Of a stretch of DNA of 64,000 bases, positions 35,690 through 43,997 are shown in pieces. The stretch is from Planctomycetota bacterium. Lineage in GTDB: Bacteria; Planctomycetota; UBA1135; UBA2386. The stretch is taken from NCBI GenBank assembly GCA_016794425.1, contig JAEUHR010000020.1, forward strand, positions 1-64,000, in the 5' to 3' direction. The notes beneath the pieces were generated by a model. It was not told the origin of the DNA, ran no database searches, and was given only the letters and a program-made list of their open reading frames with translations. Position 1 is the stretch's first letter, and each line of letters starts with the position of its first letter. The translations under genes and the position numbers were made by a program.

Positions 35690-36198
35690 TCGACGGCGAC
35701 TCCCCGCAGCTTCGACGTCTGTTCGCGGCTGCGCAGTTTGCTGAGGGCGATCATCGTGGCTTTGACGACGTTGAGGGCGTTCGTCGAGCCGTAGTTCTTG
35801 GTCAGGATGTCGGTGATGCCGGCGCGCTCGAGCACCTTGCGCACCGCCTTGCCGGCGATGATGCCGGTGCCGGGCGCCGCGGGCAGCAGGCGCACCTTCG
35901 TGGCGCAGAAGCTGCCTTCGGTCGCGTGCGGGATCGTGCTGCCGTCGCGGACCACGCGCATGATCTGCTTGCGCGCGTCCTTGACCGACTTCTCGATCGC
36001 GCCCGGGACTTCACGGCCCTTGCCATAGCCGATGCCGACCAGACCGTTGCGGTTGCCGACCACACTCAGCGCGCTGAACGAGAACCTGCGGCCGCCCTTG
36101 ACCACCGCCGCGGAGCGGTTGATCGCGACGACGTCGTCTTCGACATCGGCCGACAGGGCCTCGTCGATCGGGATCAGTTGGTACTTGCCTTTCGCCAT
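35686..36198 (-). CDS. rpsE: 30S ribosomal protein S5
   Basis: Accuracy protein near the mRNA entry. The 170 residues begin MAKGKYQ at ATG 36198; the dsRBD-like domain holds VVKGGRRFSFSALSVVGN, and the second domain holds PGTGIIAGKAVRKVLERAG. The frame is open to 36243 but the extra codons overlap the end of rplR. Coupled to rplO by ATGA. Confidence 0.97.
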   Translation of the reverse strand: MAKGKYQLIPIDEALSADVEDDVVAINRSAAVVKGGRRFSFSALSVVGNRNGLVGIGYGKGREVPGAIEKSVKDARKQIMRVVRDGSTIPHATEGSFCATKVRLLPAAPGTGIIAGKAVRKVLERAGITDILTKNYGSTNALNVVKATMIALSKLRSREQTSKLRGVAVE

Positions 36199-36211
36199 GG
36201 ATCGATACCGG

Positions 36212-36580
36212 TCAGAAGTCGAGGCCGGCCTCGCGCGCGGCATCCGCCAGCGCCTTGACGCGACCGTGGTACTTGTAGGCGCCGCGATCGAACGCGACCT
36301 TCGCGAGACCGGCGCGCTTGGCGCGCTCGGCCACGAGGGCGCCGACCTTCTTCGCGACGTCGGTCTTGCGCATGCCCTTGATGGCGGTGCGCACTTCCTT
36401 CTCGAGCGACGACGCCGCCACCAGCGTGTGGCCGCGCACGTCGTCGATGATCTGGGCGGAGATGTGGGCGAGGCTGCGGTGCACGGACAGCCGCGGCCGG
36501 TTCGAGACCTGGCGCACGTGCTGGCGCACGGAGAGCGCCTTGCCGCGCCGGCGCTGATGCTTCTGGAACGTGGTCGTCAT
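36212..36580 (-). CDS. rplR: 50S ribosomal protein L18
   Basis: 5S rRNA-binding protein of 122 residues from ATG 36580 ([19 protein letters not shown]). [20 protein letters not shown] is the conserved core and the end [17 protein letters not shown] the usual C-terminus. I preferred this ATG to one 15 codons upstream, which lacks similarity. Confidence 0.96.
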   Translation of the reverse strand: MTTTFQKHQRRRGKALSVRQHVRQVSNRPRLSVHRSLAHISAQIIDDVRGHTLVAASSLEKEVRTAIKGMRKTDVAKKVGALVAERAKRAGLAKVAFDRGAYKYHGRVKALADAAREAGLDF

Positions 36581-36640
36581 GCTGCTGTCGTCCTCTGGCC
36601 GGGGTCCCCGCGCTCGGGGCACCACCGCGCCGTCTGATCG

Positions 36641-37192
36641 TTATCCACCACCACCCGACGCGAACGCCTTGCCGGCCTTCCGCTTGATGACCTCGTCGGT
36701 GTACTTGATGCCCTTGCCCTTGTACGGCTCCGGCTTGCGCAACTTGCGGATCGCCGCGGCGACCGTGCCCACGGCCTGGTTGTCGATGCCCTTGACCAGC
36801 ACCGTGGTCGGGTTCGGCACCTCGACGACGACCGAGGTCGGCACCGGGAAGCGGACCGGGCGGTTGAAGCCCAGCTTCAGCACGAGGGTCTTGCCCTGCA
36901 GTTCGGCTTCGTAGCCGACGCCGGCGATCTCGAGCTTCTTCTCGTAGCCCTTGGTCACGCCTTCGATCATGTTGGCGAGCAGCGCCCGGGTCGTGCCCTG
37001 CAGCGCGCGCGTCTGGCGTTCCTGGTCGGCGGCGACGACGTTCAGCGTCGCGCCGTCGAGCTTGACGTCGACGCCGGGCTTGCGCGGGAGCTTGAGCTCA
37101 CCCTTCTGGCCCTTGACGGCGATCGTGCCGGCGTCGACCTGGATGGTCACGCCCTTGGGCACCGCGATGGCTTTCTTGCCGATTCTGGACAT
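36641..37192 (-). CDS. rplF: 50S ribosomal protein L6
   Basis: 183 residues beginning MSRIGKKAIAVPKGV, two alpha/beta repeats, and the C-terminal signature PEPYKGKGIKYTDEVIKRKAGK (about 155-175). Sits near the sarcin-ricin loop. The end GGGG is slightly unusual. Standard position between rpsH and rplR. Confidence 0.97.
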   Translation of the reverse strand: MSRIGKKAIAVPKGVTIQVDAGTIAVKGQKGELKLPRKPGVDVKLDGATLNVVAADQERQTRALQGTTRALLANMIEGVTKGYEKKLEIAGVGYEAELQGKTLVLKLGFNRPVRFPVPTSVVVEVPNPTTVLVKGIDNQAVGTVAAAIRKLRKPEPYKGKGIKYTDEVIKRKAGKAFASGGGG

Positions 37193-37210
37193 GGGAGGTC
37201 TCCGGAGCGG

Positions 37211-37606
37211 TCAGTCGACGGTGCAGAGGACTTCGCCGCCGACGCGGCGCTGGCGGCACTCGCGATCCGAGAGCACACCCTGGTTGGTCGAGACCACGGC
37301 GATGCCGAGGCCTCCACGCACCTTCGGCAGGTCGCTGCAGCCGCGGTAGCGGCGGCAGCCAGGCTTGCTGAAGCGGTCCAGCGACGAGATCACTCGCTCG
37401 CCGTCCGGGCCGAACTTGAACGAGACGCGGATCGCGGAACGCACACCCTCGCTGGCGACCTCGTAGCCGTCGAGGAAGCCCTCGCGCTTCATCGCGTCGA
37501 GGATCGCCACCTTGAGTCGGCTGCCCGGAACCACGCAGTGCTGCGCACCGCTCATCAGAGCGTTGCGCATGCGCGTCAGCATGTCAGCAATCGGATCGGT
37601 CATCAT
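37211..37606 (-). CDS. rpsH: 30S ribosomal protein S8
   Basis: 131 residues from the first of two tandem ATG codons (MMTDPIADMLTRMRNA). The C-terminal part GLGIAVVSTNQGVLSD matches the S8 signature, with a Cys-rich variant between (GCRRYRGCSDLP). In E. coli S8 represses the spc operon by binding mRNA at rplE. The upstream in-frame codons to 37642 lie inside rpsN and were not used. Confidence 0.96.
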   Translation of the reverse strand: MMTDPIADMLTRMRNALMSGAQHCVVPGSRLKVAILDAMKREGFLDGYEVASEGVRSAIRVSFKFGPDGERVISSLDRFSKPGCRRYRGCSDLPKVRGGLGIAVVSTNQGVLSDRECRQRRVGGEVLCTVD

Positions 37607-37619
37607 GGCTGTCGATCTC

Positions 37620-37805
37620 CTACCACGAAGCCTTGCGCACACCGGGGATCTCCCCCTGCAGCGCGAGTTGACGGAAACAGCACCGGCAGATGCCGAACTT
37701 GCGGTAGTAGGCCCGCGCCCGGCCGCAGAGCTGGCAGCGGTTGTAGCGCCGAGTCGAGAACTTCGGCTTCTGCTGCTGTTTGACCCTCAAGCACTTCTTG
37801 GCCAT
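37620..37805 (-). CDS. rpsN: 30S ribosomal protein S14, zinc type
   Basis: 61-residue short form with the zinc knuckle CQLC (24-27) ... CRCC (40-43), the C+ type (also called type Z). FSTRRYNRC and [11 protein letters not shown] are the conserved flanks. Together with zinc-type S4, L36 and Adk, it shows that this organism keeps the zinc versions in this operon. Confidence 0.97.
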   Translation of the reverse strand: MAKKCLRVKQQQKPKFSTRRYNRCQLCGRARAYYRKFGICRCCFRQLALQGEIPGVRKASW

Positions 37806-37855
37806 GGTTGATCAGTACCCCTGCGGGGAGTCGGTTCTCTGGAGTCGTTCGGAGT

Positions 37856-38422
37856 TCACTTGCGGAACGGCATGCCGAGGTGCGTCAGCAACGCCAGACC
37901 TTCCTTGTCGGTCGGCGCCGTCGTGACGAACGTGATGTCCATGCCCTGGACGAACTCGACCTTGTCGAGCTGGATCTCGGGGAACACGCTCTGTTCCGAC
38001 AGACCCATCGTGTAGTTGCCGCGGCCGTCGAGCTTGGTCGGCAGGCCACGGAAGTCGCGGATGCGCGGCACCGCCAGCGAGACCAGGCGGTCGAGGAACT
38101 CCCACATGCGCGAGCCGCGCAGCGTCACCGCGACGCCGATCGCATAGCCTTCGCGCAGCTTGAAGCCCGACACGGCGCCGCGCGCCTTGCGGACCAGCGG
38201 CTTCTGGCCGGTGATCGCGGTCAGGTCCTTGTTGGCGGCCTCGAGCCGGTTCTTGTTCTCGACCGCCTTGCCGACGCCCATGTTGACGACGATCTTCTGC
38301 AGGCGCGGCACCATCATCGGGTTCGGGTAGCCGAACTCCTTCTGCAGCGCCGGCACGACCTTCTCGCGGTAGATCTGCTGGCGCCGCGGCGGGGCCTTCG
38401 GGGTGTTGGTGGAGGTGGTCAT
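37856..38422 (-). CDS. rplE: 50S ribosomal protein L5
   Basis: 188 residues from ATG 38422. It binds 5S rRNA and contacts S13. [16 protein letters not shown] near residue 40 and [18 protein letters not shown] near residue 125 are diagnostic. Ends [16 protein letters not shown], normal. An upstream ATG at 38488 would overlap rplX and was rejected. Confidence 0.97.
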   Translation of the reverse strand: MTTSTNTPKAPPRRQQIYREKVVPALQKEFGYPNPMMVPRLQKIVVNMGVGKAVENKNRLEAANKDLTAITGQKPLVRKARGAVSGFKLREGYAIGVAVTLRGSRMWEFLDRLVSLAVPRIRDFRGLPTKLDGRGNYTMGLSEQSVFPEIQLDKVEFVQGMDITFVTTAPTDKEGLALLTHLGMPFRK

Positions 38423-38448
38423 GGCTCGGGGGATTGTCGAGGTCGAAC

Positions 38449-38796
38449 TCAGTCGAACTTGGTGCCGCAGGCGACGCCGACGCGGCACTTCTTGCCGTCG
38501 ACGACCTGGACCTTGGTGCGGGTGCCCTTGCCGAGCTTCTCGGACCAGAGCAGGACGTTGCTCGCGTCGATCGGCATCTCCAGCTGGACGCGGCCACCCT
38601 TCGGGTTCTGCTGCGACCGCCGGTGGTGCTTCCAGCGCAGGTTGACGCCCTGCACGATCACGCGACCGGTGATGGCGTCGACGCGCAGCACTTCGCGCGG
38701 CTCGTTGGACTTGTACTGGCCCGTCGTGACGACGACCTTGTCGCCCTTCTTGACGTGCAGACTGCGACGGGGGGGCTTCGGCTTGTTGGCGAGCAT
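38449..38796 (-). CDS. rplX: 50S ribosomal protein L24
   Basis: Assembly-initiating protein of 115 residues. The KOW motif is [25 protein letters not shown] in position 16-40 (quoted parts: [12 protein letters not shown]). The ATG shares its A/T with the rplN stop (TGATG), so translation is coupled. C-terminal [12 protein letters not shown] is somewhat shorter than in relatives. Confidence 0.96.
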   Translation of the reverse strand: MLANKPKPPRRSLHVKKGDKVVVTTGQYKSNEPREVLRVDAITGRVIVQGVNLRWKHHRRSQQNPKGGRVQLEMPIDASNVLLWSEKLGKGTRTKVQVVDGKKCRVGVACGTKFD

Positions 38797-39164
38797 CAGA
38801 CGACCTCCTCCGCGAGCGAGACGATCTTCATGAAGTTGCGGTCGCGCAGCTCGCGCGCGACGGCGCCGAAGATGCGCGTGCCGCGCGGGTTGCCTTCCTT
38901 GTCGATCACGACCAGCGCGTTGCGGTCGAACCGGATGTAGGAACCGTCCGAACGCCGCACTGCCTTCGACGTGCGGACCACGACGCCCTTGACGACTTCG
39001 TGCTCCTTCACTTCACCGGTCGGCAGCGCCTTCTTGACGACGGCGATGACGACATCGCCGACCGAGGCATAGCGCCGACCGCTGCCACCGAGGACCTTCA
39101 CGCACATGGCGCGCTTGGCGCCCGTGTTGTCGGCCACGTCCAGCATCGACATTTCTTGGATCAT
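38796..39164 (-). CDS. rplN: 50S ribosomal protein L14
   Basis: 122 residues beginning [21 protein letters not shown], with [13 protein letters not shown] and the end [19 protein letters not shown]. Contacts 16S helix 14 across the subunit interface. Fully canonical; coupled to rplX. Confidence 0.98.
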   Translation of the reverse strand: MIQEMSMLDVADNTGAKRAMCVKVLGGSGRRYASVGDVVIAVVKKALPTGEVKEHEVVKGVVVRTSKAVRRSDGSYIRFDRNALVVIDKEGNPRGTRIFGAVARELRDRNFMKIVSLAEEVV

Positions 39165-39223
39165 CGCGGTTCTCCTGGCTCAGCGATCGCAGCGTCGCGG
39201 GGTCGGGGTGGGTCTTCTTGGCC

Positions 39224-39511
39224 CTACTGCTTGGCCTTCTGGACGACGCGGACCAGGCGCCAGCACTTGGTCTTGCTGAGCGGCCGGGTGTGGCAGATCT
39301 CGACGACGTCGCCGATGGCCGCCTCGCTCTTCTCGTCGTGCGCGTAGAGCTTCGTGCGGCGCGACACGAACTTCTCGTAAATCGGGTGGCGGACCTTGCG
39401 GTCGACCTGCACCACCACGGTCTTCTGCATCTTGTTGGAGACGACGGTGCCGCGGACCAGCTTGCGCTGGTTCCGCTGCTCGGTCGCACCACTCTGGGCT
39501 TCGTTGCTCAT
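39224..39511 (-). CDS. rpsQ: 30S ribosomal protein S17
   Basis: 95 residues. OB-fold core with [16 protein letters not shown] and the S17 signature [17 protein letters not shown] near residue 70. An extra Asn/Gln/Ser-rich N-terminus of about 15 residues precedes the domain. Between rpmC and rplN as usual. Confidence 0.97.
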   Translation of the reverse strand: MSNEAQSGATEQRNQRKLVRGTVVSNKMQKTVVVQVDRKVRHPIYEKFVSRRTKLYAHDEKSEAAIGDVVEICHTRPLSKTKCWRLVRVVQKAKQ

Positions 39512-39557
39512 GGCTGGCTCGCGGCTCTACGGGTCGGCGGTTCGCGGTTCGGTTCGG

Positions 39558-39770
39558 TCACTTGCCGGCGGCGACCTTCCGGTCGCGCTCGCCCAGCACC
39601 ATCAGGATCCGGGCGATCGTGCGCCGCACCTCGCGGTGCCGCGTCGTCTTCGCGACTTCTTCGGCCGAGCCGTGGAAGCGCAGCCGGAACTGCTCCTTGC
39701 GCAGGTCGCTCAGCTTCGCCTTCAGCTCGGCGGTGTCCTGCCCGCGGATGTCGTCGATGGCCTTCTTCAT
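39558..39770 (-). CDS. rpmC: 50S ribosomal protein L29
   Basis: 70 residues, an alpha-helical hairpin at the tunnel exit. ELKAKLSDLRKEQFRLRFH and RHREVRRTIARILMVLGER are the two helices. It docks SRP and trigger factor with L23. Standard location after rplP. Confidence 0.96.
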   Translation of the reverse strand: MKKAIDDIRGQDTAELKAKLSDLRKEQFRLRFHGSAEEVAKTTRHREVRRTIARILMVLGERDRKVAAGK

Positions 39771-39800
39771 GGTCGTTCTGCTGGTTGTGCGATCTCGGGA

Positions 39801-40211
39801 TCAGGCGTGGCGGCGGCGCACCAGGCGGACCTTGATGGGCAGCTTGTGGGCGACGCGGTTGAACGCGCGCTTGGCGACTTCCTCGGTGACGCCGTCCATC
39901 TCGAACAGGACGGTGCCCGGCTTCACGATCGCGGCCCAGAACTCGACGTCGCCCTTGCCGGTACCCATTCGGGTCTCCGCCGGCTTCTTCGACACCGACT
40001 TGTGCGGGAACACGCGGATCCAGAGCTTGCCCTCCGGAGCGCCGCGGTTCGCGGCGACACGGCCGGCCTCGATGACGCGCGCCGACAGCCAACCCGGCTC
40101 GAGGGCCTGCAGGCCGAACTCGCCGAACGCGACCTCGTTGCCGCGCGTGGCCTCACCGCGGATGCGACCGCGGTGCATCTTGCGCCACTTCGTTCTCTTG
40201 GGCATCAACAT
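39801..40211 (-). CDS. rplP: 50S ribosomal protein L16
   Basis: 136 residues beginning [16 protein letters not shown], with [21 protein letters not shown] (quoted part [10 protein letters not shown]) and the arginine hydroxylation region near [23 protein letters not shown] (core RVFPHKSV). Near the A-site tRNA and peptidyl transferase centre. Canonical. Confidence 0.98.
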   Translation of the reverse strand: MLMPKRTKWRKMHRGRIRGEATRGNEVAFGEFGLQALEPGWLSARVIEAGRVAANRGAPEGKLWIRVFPHKSVSKKPAETRMGTGKGDVEFWAAIVKPGTVLFEMDGVTEEVAKRAFNRVAHKLPIKVRLVRRRHA

Positions 40212-40241
40212 GGCTGATTCCTCGGTTCGTTCGCCTTGCGA

Positions 40242-40928
40242 TCAGGTGCCGGGCCGCTCGACGGCCGGACGCACGGGCAACAGACCTTGCGTGGTCTCGC
40301 CGGGGCCGTACTCGCCCTTGAAGATCCAGACTTTGCACCCGAGCGTGCCGTACTTGGTCGCACAGATCGCGAAGCCGTAGTCGACCTGCGCGCGCAACGT
40401 GCCGCACGGCACGCGGCCACGGCGGTAGTTGCCGACGCGCGACATCTCGGCGCCCTGCAGGCGGCCGGCGACGCGGATCTTGATGCCCTTGGCGCCTGCG
40501 GCCATCGACGTGTCGGCGACCTTCTTCAGCGCGCGGCGGTAGTTGATCCGCTTGCCGAGCTGCTCGGCCACCGCCTCCGCGACCAGGTTGGCCTCCATCT
40601 CGGGGCGGTGGATCTCGATGATCTTCATGCGCACCGGCTTGCCGGTGAGCTTCTCGAGCTCCTGACGGAACTCGTCGACCTTGGTGCCCTTCTTGCCGAT
40701 CAGCACGCCGGGGCGCGCCGTGTGCACGAACACCGTGACCAGCTCACCGGTGCGCTCGATCTCGACCTTCGGGATCGCGGCGAACTGCCACTCCTTGCGG
40801 ATGAAGCGGCGGATCCGCTGGTCCTCGATCAGGTTCTTCGCGAAGTCCTTCTTCGTCGCGTACCAACGCGAACGCCACTGCTCGGTGATCGCGATGCGGA
40901 ACCCGGTCGGATGGATCTTCTGGCCCAT
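40242..40928 (-). CDS. rpsC: 30S ribosomal protein S3
   Basis: 228 residues beginning MGQKIHPTGFRIAI. The KH domain has the loop GVLIGKKGTKV near residue 80; the C-terminal S3 domain has GAEMSRVGNYRRGRVP near residue 165. It forms the mRNA entry helicase with S4 and S5. It follows the rplV stop by 2 bp, so the two are coupled. Confidence 0.98.
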   Translation of the reverse strand: MGQKIHPTGFRIAITEQWRSRWYATKKDFAKNLIEDQRIRRFIRKEWQFAAIPKVEIERTGELVTVFVHTARPGVLIGKKGTKVDEFRQELEKLTGKPVRMKIIEIHRPEMEANLVAEAVAEQLGKRINYRRALKKVADTSMAAGAKGIKIRVAGRLQGAEMSRVGNYRRGRVPCGTLRAQVDYGFAICATKYGTLGCKVWIFKGEYGPGETTQGLLPVRPAVERPGT

Positions 40929-40930
40929 GG

Positions 40931-41305
40931 TTATTCCTCGCCTCCCTGGGCGGCGGCCTGCGGGTCGGCGACGTAGACGTGGATGTGGCAGGTGCGGCGC
41001 TTGATCGGCATCGCGCGGCCCTGCGGGCCCGGACGCATCCGGAAGCCCCCGGGCAGCAGCGGCCCGTCGTGGGCCCAGGTCTTCGACACGACCAGGCGGT
41101 TGGCCCGCACGGCCGGGTTCTGCAGCGCGTTCGCAATCGCGGACGCGAGCACCTTGTAGACGGCGCGCGACGCCCGATGGCGGTCGTGGCGCAGCTCGTC
41201 CAGCGCAGAGCTGGCGGAACGACCGCGGATCAGCGCGAGGATGCGACGCGCCTTGTAGACGCCCATGCGGGCGCCGCGGTGCACGGCTCGGACTTCGAAG
41301 CTCAC
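40931..41305 (-). CDS. rplV: 50S ribosomal protein L22
   Basis: 124 residues from a GTG at 41305 ([21 protein letters not shown]). The long beta-hairpin that enters the exit tunnel contains the [21 protein letters not shown] region (core GPQGRAMPI). The GTG overlaps the rpsS stop (GTGA), which fixes the start; an open frame running farther upstream has no similarity. Confidence 0.96.
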   Translation of the reverse strand: MSFEVRAVHRGARMGVYKARRILALIRGRSASSALDELRHDRHRASRAVYKVLASAIANALQNPAVRANRLVVSKTWAHDGPLLPGGFRMRPGPQGRAMPIKRRTCHIHVYVADPQAAAQGGEE

Positions 41306-41577
41306 TCCGTCGCCTCCTTCTTCGTCGAGTGACCGCGGAACGTGCGCGTCGGCGAGAACTCGCCGAGCCGGTGGCCGACCATGTCCTCGGTCACGTAGAC
41401 CTTCAGGAAGACACGGCCGTTGTGCACGTTGAACGTGTGCCCGACGAACTCGGGCAGGATCACGCTGGCGCGCGACCAGGTCTGGATCGGGTCCTTGGTG
41501 CCCTTCTTGATCTGCGCCTCGACCTTCTTGAGCAGGCTCGGGTGGACGAACGGGCCCTTGGTGATGCTGCGACTCAT
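41302..41577 (-). CDS. rpsS: 30S ribosomal protein S19
   Basis: 91 residues beginning [19 protein letters not shown], with the signature [18 protein letters not shown] and the tail [16 protein letters not shown]. Head protein beside S13. Coupled to rplV by a 4-bp overlap. Confidence 0.98.
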   Translation of the reverse strand: MSRSITKGPFVHPSLLKKVEAQIKKGTKDPIQTWSRASVILPEFVGHTFNVHNGRVFLKVYVTEDMVGHRLGEFSPTRTFRGHSTKKEATE

Positions 41578-41588
41578 CGGTGGTTACC

Positions 41589-42449
<861 letters not shown>

Positions 42450-42477
42450 CGCTGGACTCCGGCTCGGGAAACGGCTC

Positions 42478-42768
42478 TCAGGAAACGTCGATCGTGTCGC
42501 CCGCGCGGAGCTTGACGACCGCCTTCTTCCACGGGCGCGTCTGGCCCGGACGACCGAACATGCGCCGCGCCTTCGTGGGCATGCGGATCATGTTCACCTT
42601 GAGCACCTTGACCGAGAACAGCGTCTCGATCGCCTTGCGCACCTCGGACTTGTTGGCCTCCGGCGCGACCTCGAACTGGAACTGATTGCGCAGTCCCTGC
42701 AGCTTCGAGGACTTCTCGGTGATCAGCGGCCGACGCACGACCTCGTAGTACTGGCTGGGATTGGCCAC
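42478..42768 (-). CDS. rplW: 50S ribosomal protein L23
   Basis: 96 residues from a GTG at 42768 (MANPSQYYEVVRRPLITEKS), 2 bp after the rplD stop. VRRPLITEKSSKL and FEVAPEANKSEVRKAIE are diagnostic, and VKVLKVNMIRMPTK follows. Tunnel-exit docking site for trigger factor and SRP. The longer open frame upstream is out of register with rplD and is not coding. Confidence 0.95.
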   Translation of the reverse strand: MANPSQYYEVVRRPLITEKSSKLQGLRNQFQFEVAPEANKSEVRKAIETLFSVKVLKVNMIRMPTKARRMFGRPGQTRPWKKAVVKLRAGDTIDVS

Positions 42769-42770
42769 GG

Positions 42771-43400
42771 TCAGGACTCCTTCTTGGCGAAGCGCTGCTC
42801 GAGCGCAGCGAACGCGTCCGGGGTCAGCACCAGGAAGCGGCGCAGCAGCACCTGGCGTGCATTGAGGTCGTCGATCGTGCGCACGTCGACCAGCGGCACG
42901 TTGCGCAGCGACAGGCACAGGTTGCGGTCCACGCCCGCGGTCACGACCGTCGCGCTGTTGCCCATGCCCAGCTTCGACAGGATGCCGACCGCCGACTTCG
43001 TGCTCGGCTTGCCGGTGGGCCAGCCGCTGGCGATCGCGACTTCGCCGTCGCGGAACTTCGTGTAGAGCGCGTTGCGCAGCGCCACGCGGCGCGCCTTCTT
43101 CGGCATCGCGTAGCTGTGATCGCGCGGCGCCGGCGGATGGGTGCGGCCACCACCGCGCCACAGCGGCGACTTGGTCGTGCCCATGCGGGCACGGCCGGTG
43201 TGCTTCTGCGGCCACAGCTTCTTGTTGCCGCCGTGGACCATGCTGCGCGTGCGCGCCTGCACGGTGCCCGCGCGCACGTTGGCCTCGTACATCACGATCG
43301 CGTCCTTGAGGGTGCGCCCCAGGACACGGCTGCCGTAGGCGAGCACGTCGACGTCCTTCGACTTGACGTTGCCTCCCTCGAAGACCTTGACCTCGACCAT
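42771..43400 (-). CDS. rplD: 50S ribosomal protein L4
   Basis: 209 residues. The extended tunnel loop contains TRSMVHGGNKKLWPQKHTGRAR (core GGNKKLWPQKHTGRAR) and RGGGRTHPPAPRDHS. The C-terminal part has NVPLVDVRTIDDLNA. In E. coli L4 represses the S10 operon; here it is the second gene after rpsJ because rplC (L3) is missing from between them (92-bp gap). Confidence 0.97.
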   Translation of the reverse strand: MVEVKVFEGGNVKSKDVDVLAYGSRVLGRTLKDAIVMYEANVRAGTVQARTRSMVHGGNKKLWPQKHTGRARMGTTKSPLWRGGGRTHPPAPRDHSYAMPKKARRVALRNALYTKFRDGEVAIASGWPTGKPSTKSAVGILSKLGMGNSATVVTAGVDRNLCLSLRNVPLVDVRTIDDLNARQVLLRRFLVLTPDAFAALEQRFAKKES

Positions 43401-43492
43401 GGTTCGACTCGTGTGTGGTTCTGTGGCGTCTCGGCGACGCGGAGCCCGCCCCCGGCGGCCTCAGCCGGCGGCGCGCGATCCGCTGGGATCGA

Positions 43493-43801
43493 TCAGCAAG
43501 CCTTGATGCGGATGTCGACACCCGCCGGCATGTTGAGCTTGCTCAGGGCATCCACGGTCTTCGTGGTCGGCTCCGAGATGTAGATCAGCCGCTTGTGCGT
43601 CCGGATCTCGAACTGCTCGCGGCTCTTCTTGTCGATGTGCGGGCTGCGCAGCACGGTGTAGCGCTCGATGCGGGTCGGCAGCGGCACGGGGCCGGCGATG
43701 CGCGCGCCCGTGCGCTTGCTGGTCTCGACGATGTCGAGGGCCGCCTGGTCCAAGGCCTCGTGGTCGTAGGCCTCCATCCGGATCTGGATTCGCTCTTGCA
43801 T
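43493..43801 (-). CDS. rpsJ: 30S ribosomal protein S10
   Basis: 102 residues beginning [19 protein letters not shown], with [27 protein letters not shown] (core [14 protein letters not shown]) as signature. First gene of the ribosomal operon, with a leader of about 145 nt behind the promoter at 43951-43979. Also the NusE transcription factor. No tuf gene precedes it. Confidence 0.98.
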   Translation of the reverse strand: MQERIQIRMEAYDHEALDQAALDIVETSKRTGARIAGPVPLPTRIERYTVLRSPHIDKKSREQFEIRTHKRLIYISEPTTKTVDALSKLNMPAGVDIRIKAC

Positions 43802-43909
43802 GGCTCGTGTGCCCCGCGGGTCGAAGTCGGCCAGTCGGCTGCAGCCATCTGGTCGAGCGCGCGCGCTGAGGTGGGGTTTTCAGCGCAACCGTCTACGCGG
43901 CAAGGGGTT

Positions 43910-43923
43910 ACATCCGAAGATGT
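43910..43923 (-). other. UUCG-tetraloop hairpin in the S10 leader
   Basis: In the mRNA sense the sequence is ACATC-TTCG-GATGT, a 5-bp stem closed by C(UUCG)G, a very stable tetraloop. It lies about 110 nt upstream of the rpsJ start codon. Could be part of a leader regulated by a ribosomal protein; no function shown. Confidence 0.5.
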
Positions 43924-43950
43924 GCTCCCTGGAGCGCAACCGGGGCGCAG

Positions 43951-43979
43951 AGGGTAGCCAGACCGGGATTCCACGTCAA
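43951..43979 (-). promoter_or_regulatory. Sigma70-type promoter of the S10-spc-alpha operon
   Basis: On the minus strand TTGACG (43979-43974), 17-bp spacer, TACCCT (43956-43951). Best -35 in the window and exactly placed before the 29-gene operon. The start site would be near 43944, giving a leader of about 143 nt. Confidence 0.72.
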
Positions 43980-43987
43980 GCGTGGAA
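43969..43987. repeat. Perfect 7-bp inverted repeat over the S10 -35
   Basis: TTCCACG-TCAAG-CGTGGAA, with the right arm and the loop covering the -35 hexamer. It starts 10 bp after the EF-G stop. It could be an operator or a hairpin ending the EF-G transcript; no T-run follows, so an operator or processing site is as likely. Confidence 0.55.
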
Positions 43988-43997
43988 AGTGCCGTTT

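Noticed and set aside
42478..43521. A 347-codon minus-strand frame covering rplW and rplD
   Set aside because: Only its last 96 codons are real (rplW); the rest is an out-of-frame shadow of rplD.
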